Part shown: in pieces, positions 18,000 through 26,508 of the stretch
How the letters are laid out: every line of letters begins with the position of its first letter
How positions within the stretch are numbered: position 1 is the first letter of the stretch
Assembly: GCF_030441895.1 (NCBI RefSeq)
Contig: NZ_JARJAS010000009.1
Source of the DNA: Enterococcus_D entomosocium
GTDB lineage: Bacteria; Bacillota; Bacilli; Lactobacillales; Enterococcaceae
Length of the DNA: 64,000 nt
Strand: one strand, 5' to 3'
Notes under the pieces: generated by a model
Seen by the model: only the letters and a program-made list of their open reading frames with translations
What the model was told of the DNA's origin: nothing
The model's database searches: none
Translations under genes and position numbers: made by a program

Positions 18000-19381
18000 T
18001 TCACTTTCCAAAAAACTTTTTATGGGGAGCGGCCGCGTCAGCACCGCAAACCGAGGGGGCCGCAGTGGTTGACGGCAAAAGTCCCTCTACATGGGACAAA
18101 TGGTTTGAGTTGGAGCCGTCACGCTTTTACGATGGTGTCGGACCAAGCGACACCTCAAATACCTACTATCAATACCGGGAAGACGTAGCAAACATGAAGG
18201 CCATGAACTTGAATTCCTATCGGACATCGATTGCATGGACCCGCTTATTACCAGATGGAAAAACATTGAATCAGACGGCAGTCCGGTTTTATCGGGCATA
18301 TTTTCAGGAAATGCTGGATCAAGGCATCGAACCGATCATTAATTTGTTTCATTTTGACATGCCTTGGTGGCTGATGGAAAAAGGAGGTTGGGAGGCGCGG
18401 GAATCCGTGGACCATTTTGTATTTTATGCAAAAACTGCTTTTGAACAATTTGGCGATTTAGTGAAAAAATGGGCGACCTTTAATGAACCATTGGTGCATA
18501 TTGAATGTGGGTATTACGGAGATGCTCATTGGCCGCAAGTGCGTGATTTCAAGCGGGCAATTCAAGTTGGTTATCATACCTTGTTAGCCCATGCGAAGGC
18601 AGTTGCTGAGTTTCGTAAAATCACACTTCCTGATGGAGAAATCTGTATCATCTTGAATTTGTCACCTGTTTATCCAAAAAGTCAAGAAGCGGCTGATCGA
18701 GAAGCCGCTGAATGGGCAGATCTCTTGTATATTCGCAGTTTTTTGGACTGTGTCGTTTATGGACAATTTCCAGAAAAGCTAACGAGCTTATTCAAGGAGC
18801 ATCAATTGTCCCCTGAATATGAAGCAACAGATGCGGAAATTTTTCGTGAAAATACCGTAGATTTTATTGGTTGCAATTATTATCAACCGTTGCGGATCCA
18901 AGCACCACTTCCGCAGAAGGCAGCATCCGGTCCCTTTGAGCCACGTCAGTTATTTCGTGGGTACGATTGGCCAGAGAAAAAAATCAATCCTCATCGCGGC
19001 TGGGAAATCTATCCAGAAGGGATTTACGATATCGCGATGCGTCTAAAGAATGACTATCAAAACATGCCATGGTTTGTTTCCGAAAATGGCATGGGGGTAT
19101 CTGAGGAAGAACGGTTCATGGACGCCACGGGGCAGGTCAATGATACGTATCGGATCGCCTTTGTTGAAGACCATTTGCGTCAGCTGCATCGCGCGATCGA
19201 AGATGGGTCACCTTGCTTCGGCTACCATATGTGGACCTTTATGGATTGCTGGAGCTGGTTGAACGCTTATAAAAACCGCTATGGGTTTTATCGAGTGGAT
19301 TTGAAAAATGACTTCGAGCGTTATCCCAAAGCGTCCAGTTTTTGGTTGGCAGAAGTAGCTGCCAAGAATGCCCTTGATTGA
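17996..19381 (+). CDS. GH1 beta-glycosidase
   Basis: A 461-residue GH1 enzyme beginning FPKNFLWGAAASAPQTEGA. The acid/base is Glu164 in TFNEPL and the nucleophile Glu363 in VSENGMG. Start and previous stop overlap as ATGA, so it is translationally coupled to the GH3 gene. In an ABC-fed pathway the substrate should not be phosphorylated, so a beta-glucosidase, beta-galactosidase or beta-mannosidase is more likely than a 6-phospho enzyme, although the family contains both. It is the last hydrolase of the rightward operon. Confidence 0.9.
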   Translation: MIHFPKNFLWGAAASAPQTEGAAVVDGKSPSTWDKWFELEPSRFYDGVGPSDTSNTYYQYREDVANMKAMNLNSYRTSIAWTRLLPDGKTLNQTAVRFYRAYFQEMLDQGIEPIINLFHFDMPWWLMEKGGWEARESVDHFVFYAKTAFEQFGDLVKKWATFNEPLVHIECGYYGDAHWPQVRDFKRAIQVGYHTLLAHAKAVAEFRKITLPDGEICIILNLSPVYPKSQEAADREAAEWADLLYIRSFLDCVVYGQFPEKLTSLFKEHQLSPEYEATDAEIFRENTVDFIGCNYYQPLRIQAPLPQKAASGPFEPRQLFRGYDWPEKKINPHRGWEIYPEGIYDIAMRLKNDYQNMPWFVSENGMGVSEEERFMDATGQVNDTYRIAFVEDHLRQLHRAIEDGSPCFGYHMWTFMDCWSWLNAYKNRYGFYRVDLKNDFERYPKASSFWLAEVAAKNALD

Positions 19382-19407
19382 TCAAAGTGTCCTTAGAAGA
19401 AAAAATA

Positions 19408-19429
19408 CCGCAGGAAAACTTTCCTGCGG
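19408..19429 (-). terminator. Intrinsic terminator between convergent GH1 and rpiR-type genes
   Basis: A 9-bp GC-rich stem (ccgcaggaa, loop aact, ttcctgcgg). On the minus strand it is followed by TATTTTTT, so it mainly serves the leftward regulator gene; the plus-strand T-tract is weaker. Confidence 0.75.
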
Positions 19430-19450
19430 ACTTCTTTGGCTATGAATATT

Positions 19451-20311
19451 TTATAAATACTTCTCACGAAAATCGGCAATGGCTTGGCGTGAGGCATAGA
19501 TATTGCGTGCCAGCTTTTCATTCTTGCTTAAAAAGACATAGAAAAGGACATCGACCGCCAATAGGTGGGCGATAATCGAATTCGTAGCAGCACTACGTTG
19601 GTTGGCTTCTTTGGAACGGGACACTTGCAGGGGAACATCCGCCAACTTTGTTAACGGATTACTGCCAAATCGGGTGAGTGACAGAATCGGGACGCCAAGA
19701 TTTTTAACGATTTCTGCTAAGTGAACCATCTCAGGCGTGTGTCCACTGTTGGAAATGACCCAGAGGAGACTTTTTTTCTCGTTTTTGACGAGTTGCGGCA
19801 ACAAGAGATTGTAGTCATTTTCAAACACGACGATTTTGCCTAAACGGGTCCATTTTTGTTGGATATCTTGTGCGATCAATGAAGAAGCACCGATCCCGCA
19901 GACAAAGATTCGCTCACGAGTCGCGATCAGTTCAGCGGCAGCCAACATCAGCTGTTCTTCTAACAATTGGGCCGTCTCATTCATAGTCACCTGTGCATTG
20001 TGGCTTAATTTAGATGTGATGGCATGAAAGGGCTCATTTAATTCAACATCGGCATAGCCCAAGTTTTCATTGGCATTTTGGCGCAAGCCGGATTCCGCAG
20101 ATAATTGTATTTTTAAATCTGTCAAACTAGCAAAGCCGGTTTTTTTCGCAAAGCGTACGACAGTCGGTGCACTGATCCCAGTGGCTTCTGCTAATTGACT
20201 CGCAGTCATCGACGGCACTTTTTCAGGATTGGCCTCCATGAATGCGAAGAGTTTCTTCTCAGAAAGCGATAATTCATTTTTCATGCTCTCGATTCGGGAA
20301 AGAACGCTCAT
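19451..20311 (-). CDS. RpiR/MurR-family transcriptional regulator (HTH plus SIS domain)
   Basis: A 286-residue regulator. The N-terminal RpiR-type helix-turn-helix is at about residues 35-57 (MTASQLAEATGISAPTVVRFAKKTGF), and the C-terminal SIS sugar-phosphate binding domain covers about 120-255 (IFVCGIGASSLIAQDIQQKW, VISNSGHTPEMV). Family members sense phosphorylated sugars such as MurNAc-6-P or GlcNAc-type phosphates. It converges on the end of the glycan operon, so control of that operon by a phosphorylated amino sugar or hexose is a reasonable inference. No operator was identified. Confidence 0.88.
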   Translation of the reverse strand: MSVLSRIESMKNELSLSEKKLFAFMEANPEKVPSMTASQLAEATGISAPTVVRFAKKTGFASLTDLKIQLSAESGLRQNANENLGYADVELNEPFHAITSKLSHNAQVTMNETAQLLEEQLMLAAAELIATRERIFVCGIGASSLIAQDIQQKWTRLGKIVVFENDYNLLLPQLVKNEKKSLLWVISNSGHTPEMVHLAEIVKNLGVPILSLTRFGSNPLTKLADVPLQVSRSKEANQRSAATNSIIAHLLAVDVLFYVFLSKNEKLARNIYASRQAIADFREKYL

Positions 20312-20403
20312 CCTTACACTTCCTTTAGATAGAGTAGTATCCTAAGTATAACATAAGTTTTGGAGGAGCTTTCAAAAGAAACGAAAAGAATAGGTAGATA
20401 AAC

Positions 20404-20432
20404 TTGCTTTTTTCCTTAGAATCAAGTAAAGT
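20404..20432 (+). promoter_or_regulatory. Predicted promoter of rpsO
   Basis: TTGCTT at 20404-20409 and TAAAGT at 20427-20432 with a 17-bp spacer, leaving a leader of about 90 nt before the rpsO start. Confidence 0.4.
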
Positions 20433-20527
20433 AATTACGTGTGAAAAGCACAGTACCTGTTACTTGGTTTAACGAATCACCAACGTTTTACTCAGTCGCA
20501 GGGGAAAAAGAAAAAGAGGTGAAAAAC

Positions 20528-20797
20528 ATGGCAATTTCAAAAGAACGCAAAAACGAAATCATCAACAAATTTGCACGTCATGAAGGAGATACTGGTTCTC
20601 CAGAAGTTCAAATCGCTGTTTTAACAGAAGAAATCAACCATTTGAACGAACATGCACGTATGCACAAAAAAGACCACCATTCATACCGTGGGTTGATGAA
20701 AAAAGTTGGACATCGTCGTAACTTATTAGCTTACCTACGTCAAAAAGACGTACAACGTTACCGCGAATTAATCCAAGCTTTAGGATTACGTCGTTAA
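20528..20797 (+). CDS. rpsO: 30S ribosomal protein S15
   Basis: An 89-residue protein of the exact usual length for S15, with the conserved [21 protein letters not shown] and [20 protein letters not shown] motifs. It binds 16S rRNA in the 30S platform. The start is ATG 20528 behind GAGGTG; the frame is open upstream but that part has no homology to S15. S15 often represses its own translation through its leader; I did not resolve a structure here. The pnp gene follows, as in many bacteria, but here a repeat array separates them. Confidence 0.97.
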   Translation: MAISKERKNEIINKFARHEGDTGSPEVQIAVLTEEINHLNEHARMHKKDHHSYRGLMKKVGHRRNLLAYLRQKDVQRYRELIQALGLRR

Positions 20798-20806
20798 TCA
20801 AACAAA

Positions 20807-20840
20807 GAAAAGTGAGGTTCAACCCGAATCTCACTTTTTT
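20807..20840 (+). terminator. Intrinsic terminator after rpsO
   Basis: aaagtgag pairs with ctcacttt around a 13-nt loop, followed by a six-T tract. The repeat array starts 7 nt after this T-tract. Confidence 0.75.
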
Positions 20841-20846
20841 GCTATG

Positions 20847-21124
20847 AATCACTGCGACTGGGCGGCGCAAGCCGCACAGAGCAGATGATGAATAGTACTA
20901 GGCGAGGGAAACGAGCGTAGTGACCAAGCAGCGGAATCACTGCGACTGGGCGGCGCAAGCCGCACAGAGCAGATGATGAAACCTACTAGGCGAGAGCAAC
21001 GAGGGTAGTGACCAAGCAGCGGAATCACTGCGACTGAGCGGCGCAAGCCGCACAGAGCAGATGATGAAACCTACTAGGCGAGGGAAACGAGCGTAGTGAC
21101 CAAGCAGCGGAATCACTGCGACTG
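20847..21124 (+). repeat. Tandem repeat array A, three 88-nt units plus a 14-nt partial unit
   Basis: Units start at 20847, 20935, 21023 and 21111, each beginning AATCACTGCGACTG, with only a handful of substitutions between units. Each full unit holds a perfect hairpin GCGGC-GCAA-GCCGC (20862-20875 in the first) and ends GACCAAGCAGCGG. Across unit junctions CGTAGTGA can pair with TCACTGCG. There are no unique spacers, so this is not a CRISPR. It is clearly related to array B at 48353. Long frames that run through it on the minus strand are a by-product of the repeat. Function unknown. Confidence 0.93.
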
Positions 21125-21265
21125 CAGTGTCGGCTAAAACAGCTGATGCAGTCTGACAGGTGATCTCGAGCCATCTAAAAAGTGAAACACCGAAAGAGCG
21201 GCCTTTTGACTGGTGAATCAAAAAGCGCAGCTAAAAAGAATTTTGGGTCCTTGTAAGCAGCATCC
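21125..21265 (+). other. Non-coding leader between array A and the pnp hairpin
   Basis: About 140 nt without a credible reading frame. A TTGACT at 21206-21211 could be a -35 box but no good -10 element follows at normal spacing. It is presumably transcribed leader for pnp. Confidence 0.4.
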
Positions 21266-21320
21266 TACTAACCAAATGAAAGCAGCGGAACGACATTCCG
21301 ATTTTTTCATTTGTTTAGTA
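21266..21320 (+). promoter_or_regulatory. Long hairpin 36 nt upstream of pnp
   Basis: A 16-bp stem with one mismatch (tactaaccaaatgaaa with tttcatttgtttagta) encloses a second perfect stem CGGAA-cgaca-TTCCG that is itself followed by ATTTTTT. It could work as an intrinsic terminator, or as a double-stranded target for RNase III, the arrangement through which E. coli PNPase controls its own mRNA. Confidence 0.6.
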
Positions 21321-21355
21321 GTGACTTGCTGGGATCCGATGAAAAGGAGCAGAAC

Positions 21356-23473
21356 ATGACAGAAAAACAAGTATTCAAAACAACTTGGGGCGGCCGCCCA
21401 TTAGAAGTAGAAGTTGGCCAATTAGCCAAACAAGCAAACGGAGCTGTATTGGTTCGTTATGGTGATACGGTTGTCCTAAGTGCAGCGGTTGCATCTAAGG
21501 AAGCAAAAGATACCGACTTTTTCCCATTAACAATCAATTACGAAGAAAAAATGTATGCCGTAGGGAAAGTACCTGGTGGCTTTATCAAACGGGAAGGACG
21601 TCCAAGTACGGAAGCAACCTTGACTGCCCGCTTGATCGATCGTCCGATCCGTCCAATGTTTGCGGAAGGTTTCCGTAACGAAGTACAAGTAACAAACATC
21701 GTAATGAGTGTTGAACAAGATTGTACGCCAGCAATGGCGGCAATGTTAGGTTCTTCTTTAGCATTGTCTATTTCAGATATCCCGTTTGACGGACCGATCG
21801 CTGGTGTTGATGTTGGTCGGGTCAATGGCGAGTATGTCTTGAATCCAACAGTAGAACAAGCAGAACAAACTGATATCGAATTGACAGTAGCTGGAACGAA
21901 AAAAGCTATCAACATGGTTGAATCAGGCGCGAAAGAAGTTTCTGAAGAAGACATGTTAGGTGCGTTATTATTCGGTTTTGATGCTATCCAAGAATTGGTT
22001 GCCTTCCAAGAAGAAGTTGTCGCAGCTGTGGGTAAACCAAAAATGGAAGTCAAATTGTTACAAGTAGATGCTGACTTGAAAAAAGAAATCTTCGACGGCT
22101 ACTACCAAACAATGAAAACTGCTGTTATGACTGAAGAAAAATTGGCTCGTGAAGACGAGATCGATAAAGTCAAAGACACAGTGAAAGAAGTGTATGCAGA
22201 AAAATTTGCTGGACATGAAGAGGAAGCACAATTCTTGAAAGAAGTGAAACAAATCGCGGAAGATCTTGAAAAAGATGTGGTTCGCGAATTGATCACCATC
22301 GACAAGATTCGTCCGGATGGCCGTCAATTAGACGAAATCCGTCCATTGGCATCAGAAGTTGGCTTATTGCCACGTGTTCATGGTTCTGGTCTATTTACTC
22401 GGGGACAAACCCAAGCATTGTCTGCTTGTACATTAGCACCTTTAGGCGAACACCAAATCATTGATGGATTAGGGGTTGAAGAATCAAAACGATTCATCCA
22501 CCATTACAACTTCCCTCAATTTTCTGTTGGTTCGACTGGTCGTGCCGGCTCACCAGGACGTCGTGAAATCGGTCATGGTGCATTAGGCGAACGTGCCTTA
22601 GCACAAGTGATTCCTGATGAAACAGACTTCCCTTACACAATCCGTCTCGTTGCAGAAGTATTAGAATCAAATGGTTCTTCTTCTCAAGCAAGTATCTGTG
22701 CAGGAACCTTAGCATTGATGGATGCAGGGGTGCCAATCAAAGCACCAGTTGCAGGTATCGCAATGGGACTTGTATCTGATGGTGAAAACTACACGATCTT
22801 AACTGATATTCAAGGCTTAGAAGATCACCTTGGCGATATGGACTTTAAAGTTGCTGGAACCAAAGATGGGATCACTGCGTTACAAATGGATATCAAGATC
22901 CAAGGAATCACTGAACAAATCTTGACAGAAGCATTAAGTCAAGCGAAAAAAGCACGGATGGAAATCTTAAATGAATTGACATCAACATTGGCTGCTCCTC
23001 GTGAAGAGTTAAGCCAATACGCACCGAAGATCGAAATGATCCAAATCGATCCTGCGAAGATCAAAGATGTAATCGGTAAAGGCGGCGACACCATCAATGG
23101 CATCATTGATGAAACTGGCGTGAAAATCGATATTGATCAAGACGGAAAAGTTTCGATTGCTTCTGCTGATGCAGAAATGATCCAAAAAGCTATCAAGATC
23201 ATTGAAGAATTGACGAAAGAAGTAAAAGTTGGCGAAGTGTACCTTGGGAAAGTTGTCCGTGTTGAAAAATTCGGTGCGTTTGTCAACTTAATAAAAGGCA
23301 AAGACGGCTTAGTTCACATTTCACAACTTGCGAACGAACGGGTCAACAAAGTAGAAGACGTTGTCAAAGAAGGCGACGAAATCTTAGTGAAGGTCACAGA
23401 AATCGACAAACAAGGCCGTGTGAACCTGTCAAGAAAAGCACTATTGAACGAAGATAAAGCAGAGCAAAAATAA
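21356..23473 (+). CDS. pnp: Polyribonucleotide nucleotidyltransferase (PNPase)
   Basis: A 705-residue enzyme with the full domain order: first RNase PH domain (about 10-145), helical linker, second RNase PH domain (about 315-465, with [20 protein letters not shown] and the DMDFKVAGT metal motif), KH domain (about 555-615, [15 protein letters not shown]) and S1 domain (about 622-692). It degrades RNA 3' to 5' by phosphorolysis as a trimer. The start is ATG 21356 behind AAGGAG (21344-21349). Probably autoregulated through the hairpin just upstream. Confidence 0.98.
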   Translation: MTEKQVFKTTWGGRPLEVEVGQLAKQANGAVLVRYGDTVVLSAAVASKEAKDTDFFPLTINYEEKMYAVGKVPGGFIKREGRPSTEATLTARLIDRPIRPMFAEGFRNEVQVTNIVMSVEQDCTPAMAAMLGSSLALSISDIPFDGPIAGVDVGRVNGEYVLNPTVEQAEQTDIELTVAGTKKAINMVESGAKEVSEEDMLGALLFGFDAIQELVAFQEEVVAAVGKPKMEVKLLQVDADLKKEIFDGYYQTMKTAVMTEEKLAREDEIDKVKDTVKEVYAEKFAGHEEEAQFLKEVKQIAEDLEKDVVRELITIDKIRPDGRQLDEIRPLASEVGLLPRVHGSGLFTRGQTQALSACTLAPLGEHQIIDGLGVEESKRFIHHYNFPQFSVGSTGRAGSPGRREIGHGALGERALAQVIPDETDFPYTIRLVAEVLESNGSSSQASICAGTLALMDAGVPIKAPVAGIAMGLVSDGENYTILTDIQGLEDHLGDMDFKVAGTKDGITALQMDIKIQGITEQILTEALSQAKKARMEILNELTSTLAAPREELSQYAPKIEMIQIDPAKIKDVIGKGGDTINGIIDETGVKIDIDQDGKVSIASADAEMIQKAIKIIEELTKEVKVGEVYLGKVVRVEKFGAFVNLIKGKDGLVHISQLANERVNKVEDVVKEGDEILVKVTEIDKQGRVNLSRKALLNEDKAEQK

Positions 23474-23492
23474 GCTGCTACTTCTAAATCAT

Positions 23493-23529
23493 AAGCAAAG
23501 TCTAGGAAACTGGACTTTGCTTTTTTTTT
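23493..23529 (+). terminator. Intrinsic terminator after pnp
   Basis: AGCAAAGTC pairs with GACTTTGCT around a 10-nt loop, followed by nine T. Confidence 0.9.
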
Positions 23530-23578
23530 GTCTAAGTAGCACATCTTCAAAAGGGTCTTACTTGACAGGAGTTATTTT

Positions 23579-23607
23579 TTGCTTTAGTGCGAAAAATAAG
23601 AGATAAT
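23579..23607 (+). promoter_or_regulatory. Predicted promoter of the phospho-beta-glucosidase operon
   Basis: TTGCTT at 23579-23584 and GATAAT at 23602-23607, spacer 17 bp. A second TTGACA at 23562 lacks a good -10. I saw no antiterminator (RAT) sequence. Confidence 0.45.
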
Positions 23608-23683
23608 TCAGAATATTGTCTTTGCCATGCAAGCAATAATTCTAAGATGTTAAACGCATCTTATTTAGGATAAGGAGTACGAT

Positions 23684-25084
23684 ATGAAACAAACATTTCC
23701 AACTGATTTTTTATGGGGAGCATCGATTTCCGCTCACCAAACCGAAGGAGCGTATCAAACCGATGGCAAGGGAATGAGTGTCCAAGATACTCGTCCAAGA
23801 GACAACCACAAGATCGCGGATTTTACTGTGGCTGTCGACCATTACCACCAGTACAAAGAGGATATCGCCTTGTTAGCAGAAATGGGGATCAAAATTTTCC
23901 GTTTTTCGATCGCTTGGTCGCGAATTTTTCCAGAAGGGCGCGGTACTATTAATCAAAAAGGATTGGATCATTACAGCGATGTCATTGATGAATTGCTGAA
24001 ACACGGCATTCAGCCCTTTGTAACGTTGAACCATTTTGACTTGCCGCAAGCATTGGAAGACGAAGGCGGCTGGACAAAACGCAGCACCGTTGAGGCATTT
24101 GCCGCATACGCCAAAACGCTGTTTACAGCCTATGGGGATCGAGTGACGCACTGGCTGACGATCAATGAACCAAATATCATGCTGTTGGTGGATCAAAAAA
24201 TATTAGGGAAAAAGATTCCATTATCAGAAAAATACCAGCAATTTCATCACCTGATGATCGCTGAAAAATATGCTTTCGAAGCGTGTCATGAAATCGTACC
24301 GAATGGCAAAATCGGACCGGTGCCGAATATTTCGTTGGTCTATGCGGCGACTAGTCGACCAGAAGACAACCAAGCGGCGCTGTATTTCAACAGTGTCCGG
24401 AACTGGGCGTACCTTGATTTCGCCTGCTTCGGTCGTTACAATACGGTCTTTCAAGATTATTTGAACCAAAACGGCCTCACGATTGACTTTGGTCCGGAAG
24501 ATGAGGTGTTGATGAAACGGGCTCTGCCTGACTTTGTCGCAATGAACTTCTACACCACGGTGACAGTGGAGCAGCCGACGGAAGCTGGGGACATGAAAAA
24601 CGGCATCAGTGATCAGCAAAGTGAAGACATTATGGAGCGTGGTTTTTACAAAGGGTTCACCAATACGTTCTTGAAGAAAAATGCCTTCAATTGGACCATC
24701 GATCCCTTGGGACTGAAAACGACGTTGCAAACACTTTATGATCGTTACCACTTGCCGATCATCATTACTGAAAACGGCTTAGGGGCCGAAGACCATCTAG
24801 AAGCAGATGGCGCGGTTCATGATCCGTACCGTATCGATTATTTGTCGCAGCATATCAATCAATGCTTAGCCGCGATCAATGCTGGGGTGGATCTGATCGG
24901 ATATAGCCCGTGGTCTGCCATTGATTTGATTAGTGTGCATGAAGGGATTCGAAAACGGTATGGTTTTATTTACGTAGATCGCAATGATGCAGAGGAAAAA
25001 GAACAAAAACGAGTGAGAAAAGACAGCTTTTATTGGTATCAAAAGCTGATTGAAGAAGGGGCGATCCCTTCGTTGGAGGAGTAA
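23684..25084 (+). CDS. GH1 6-phospho-beta-glucosidase
   Basis: A 466-residue GH1 enzyme (FPTDFLWGASISAHQTEGAY start; acid/base Glu162 in TINEPN, nucleophile Glu363 in ITENGLG). It overlaps a PTS EIIC gene by one base, so the substrate is most likely a phosphorylated beta-glucoside such as cellobiose-6-phosphate delivered by the PTS. This separates it functionally from the GH1 enzyme at 17996, which sits in an ABC-fed pathway. AAGGAG precedes the ATG. Confidence 0.9.
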   Translation: MKQTFPTDFLWGASISAHQTEGAYQTDGKGMSVQDTRPRDNHKIADFTVAVDHYHQYKEDIALLAEMGIKIFRFSIAWSRIFPEGRGTINQKGLDHYSDVIDELLKHGIQPFVTLNHFDLPQALEDEGGWTKRSTVEAFAAYAKTLFTAYGDRVTHWLTINEPNIMLLVDQKILGKKIPLSEKYQQFHHLMIAEKYAFEACHEIVPNGKIGPVPNISLVYAATSRPEDNQAALYFNSVRNWAYLDFACFGRYNTVFQDYLNQNGLTIDFGPEDEVLMKRALPDFVAMNFYTTVTVEQPTEAGDMKNGISDQQSEDIMERGFYKGFTNTFLKKNAFNWTIDPLGLKTTLQTLYDRYHLPIIITENGLGAEDHLEADGAVHDPYRIDYLSQHINQCLAAINAGVDLIGYSPWSAIDLISVHEGIRKRYGFIYVDRNDAEEKEQKRVRKDSFYWYQKLIEEGAIPSLEE

Positions 25085-25086
25085 TG

Positions 25087-26427
25087 ATGACAAGTGTTTT
25101 TACCTTTTTAGAAACGCGTTTGATGCCGCCATTGAATAAGTTGGCGAATTTACGCTTTATTCGCGCAATCATGCAAGCTGGGATCATTACGGTCCCTTTT
25201 ACGATCGTCGGATCGATTTTTTTAATCATCAATAATTTACCACAAATCATTCCACCACTGGCTGGCTTTTTCGAACAAACGATTTTACGATTTTCACCGC
25301 TTTATAGTGTCGTAACTACCATGTCTGTTGGCTCGATTGCTGTTTTTTATTGTTTAGCAACAGGGTATTATTTAACTGAGATCTATCATAAAGAAGAGCA
25401 TTTGACTATGAGCAGTTTTGTAGGGGCGTTATTAAGTTTGTTTGCCTTTTTAATGACGATCGTCCAAGTCGATATCACAGATGGTGCGGCACAATTGCTG
25501 CAGTCAGAGAGCGAAACCGCCATTGTTTATAATGGGGTCGCTTTAGGCGGTTGGATCACTCGCTTCAGTGGAGTAGGGATCTTCATCGGGATTATCACTG
25601 CAGTACTTGCTACGTCAGTCTATCGTTTTTGTGTAAAAAGAAAGATCACCATCCAGATGCCTGAAGGGGTTCCTGATGGAGTCAGCAAAGCATTTGCGTC
25701 ATTGATCCCAGCGATTTTGATTGCCTTTTTGATGGTGGCGATCAATGGAGTACTGGCGGTTTTCCACACGGATCTTCACGGATTGCTATCCAAACCATTT
25801 GAATTCGTGAAGGAGTTGACGGGTTCGTGGTTAGGAATCATCGTGATTATGCTCCTTATCCATCTCTTATGGGCAGTGGGGGTTCATGGGACGGCAGTTA
25901 TAAAAAATAGTTTCATCAATCCCATCCTATTGGTGGCTCTAACTGAAAATATCGATGGTGCCAATAATATTTTTGCTGGGGATTTTGTGAACATGTATAT
26001 TTTTATGGGTGGCGCAGGAAGTACACTTGGATTGGTTTTATTGATGCTGTTTGTGGCAAAATCACAACAGCTCAAAGTCTTAGGAAAAGCAGCGATCTTA
26101 CCGGGGCTTTTTAACATCAATGAACCAGTGATCTTCGGGGCACCGATCGTCTACAATCCGTATTTGATCATCCCCTTTATCGTAACACCTTTGATCAACG
26201 TGACGATTGCTTACTTTGCTAGCTCGTTTGGCTTTGTCGATAAAGTCATTACGGGAATTCCCTGGATTTCACCGGTGGGCATAGGGGCGTTTTTAGGAAC
26301 CGGCGGTGATTTCCGAGCCATCCTGATCGCTTTGATCAACTTAGGGGTTTCCATTCTCTGCTATTATCCATTCTTTAAGATGTACGATGGCAAACTCTAC
26401 ACGGAACAACTTGCCAATCAAGCATAA
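25087..26427 (+). CDS. PTS lactose/cellobiose-type EIIC permease
   Basis: A 446-residue membrane protein of the Lac family of EIIC permeases with about ten hydrophobic segments. Family marks include FIRAIMQAGIITVPFTIVGSIF near the N-terminus, LLIHLLWAVGVHG, and NINEPVIFGAPIVYNPYLIIPF. It moves a beta-glucoside while EIIB phosphorylates it. No EIIA or EIIB is encoded nearby, so it must use partners from elsewhere. ATG 25087 is preferred because GGAGGAG lies 5 nt upstream; ATG 25084 (overlapping the previous stop) is the alternative. Confidence 0.9.
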   Translation: MTSVFTFLETRLMPPLNKLANLRFIRAIMQAGIITVPFTIVGSIFLIINNLPQIIPPLAGFFEQTILRFSPLYSVVTTMSVGSIAVFYCLATGYYLTEIYHKEEHLTMSSFVGALLSLFAFLMTIVQVDITDGAAQLLQSESETAIVYNGVALGGWITRFSGVGIFIGIITAVLATSVYRFCVKRKITIQMPEGVPDGVSKAFASLIPAILIAFLMVAINGVLAVFHTDLHGLLSKPFEFVKELTGSWLGIIVIMLLIHLLWAVGVHGTAVIKNSFINPILLVALTENIDGANNIFAGDFVNMYIFMGGAGSTLGLVLLMLFVAKSQQLKVLGKAAILPGLFNINEPVIFGAPIVYNPYLIIPFIVTPLINVTIAYFASSFGFVDKVITGIPWISPVGIGAFLGTGGDFRAILIALINLGVSILCYYPFFKMYDGKLYTEQLANQA

Positions 26428-26441
26428 GTAGAAAAAACAGC

Positions 26442-26491
26442 AAAACGCCCGTTGATGGACTTCTAGTGAAGTGCCAACAATGGGCGTTTTT
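26442..26491. terminator. Intrinsic terminator between convergent EIIC and metal ATPase genes
   Basis: AAAACGCCCGTTG pairs with CAACAATGGGCGTTTT with one bulge region, followed by T5 on the plus strand and preceded by A-rich sequence, so it may act both ways. Confidence 0.85.
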
Positions 26492-26508
26492 GCTAGTGCA
26501 AATAGTGG

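Noticed and set aside
20847..21124. CRISPR array
   Set aside because: Units of 88 nt are directly abutting without unique spacers and no cas gene is present.
20849..21221. Overlapping minus-strand frames through array A encoding repetitive peptides
   Set aside because: They shift frame with each 88-nt unit, lack ribosome binding sites and follow from the repeat; not genes.
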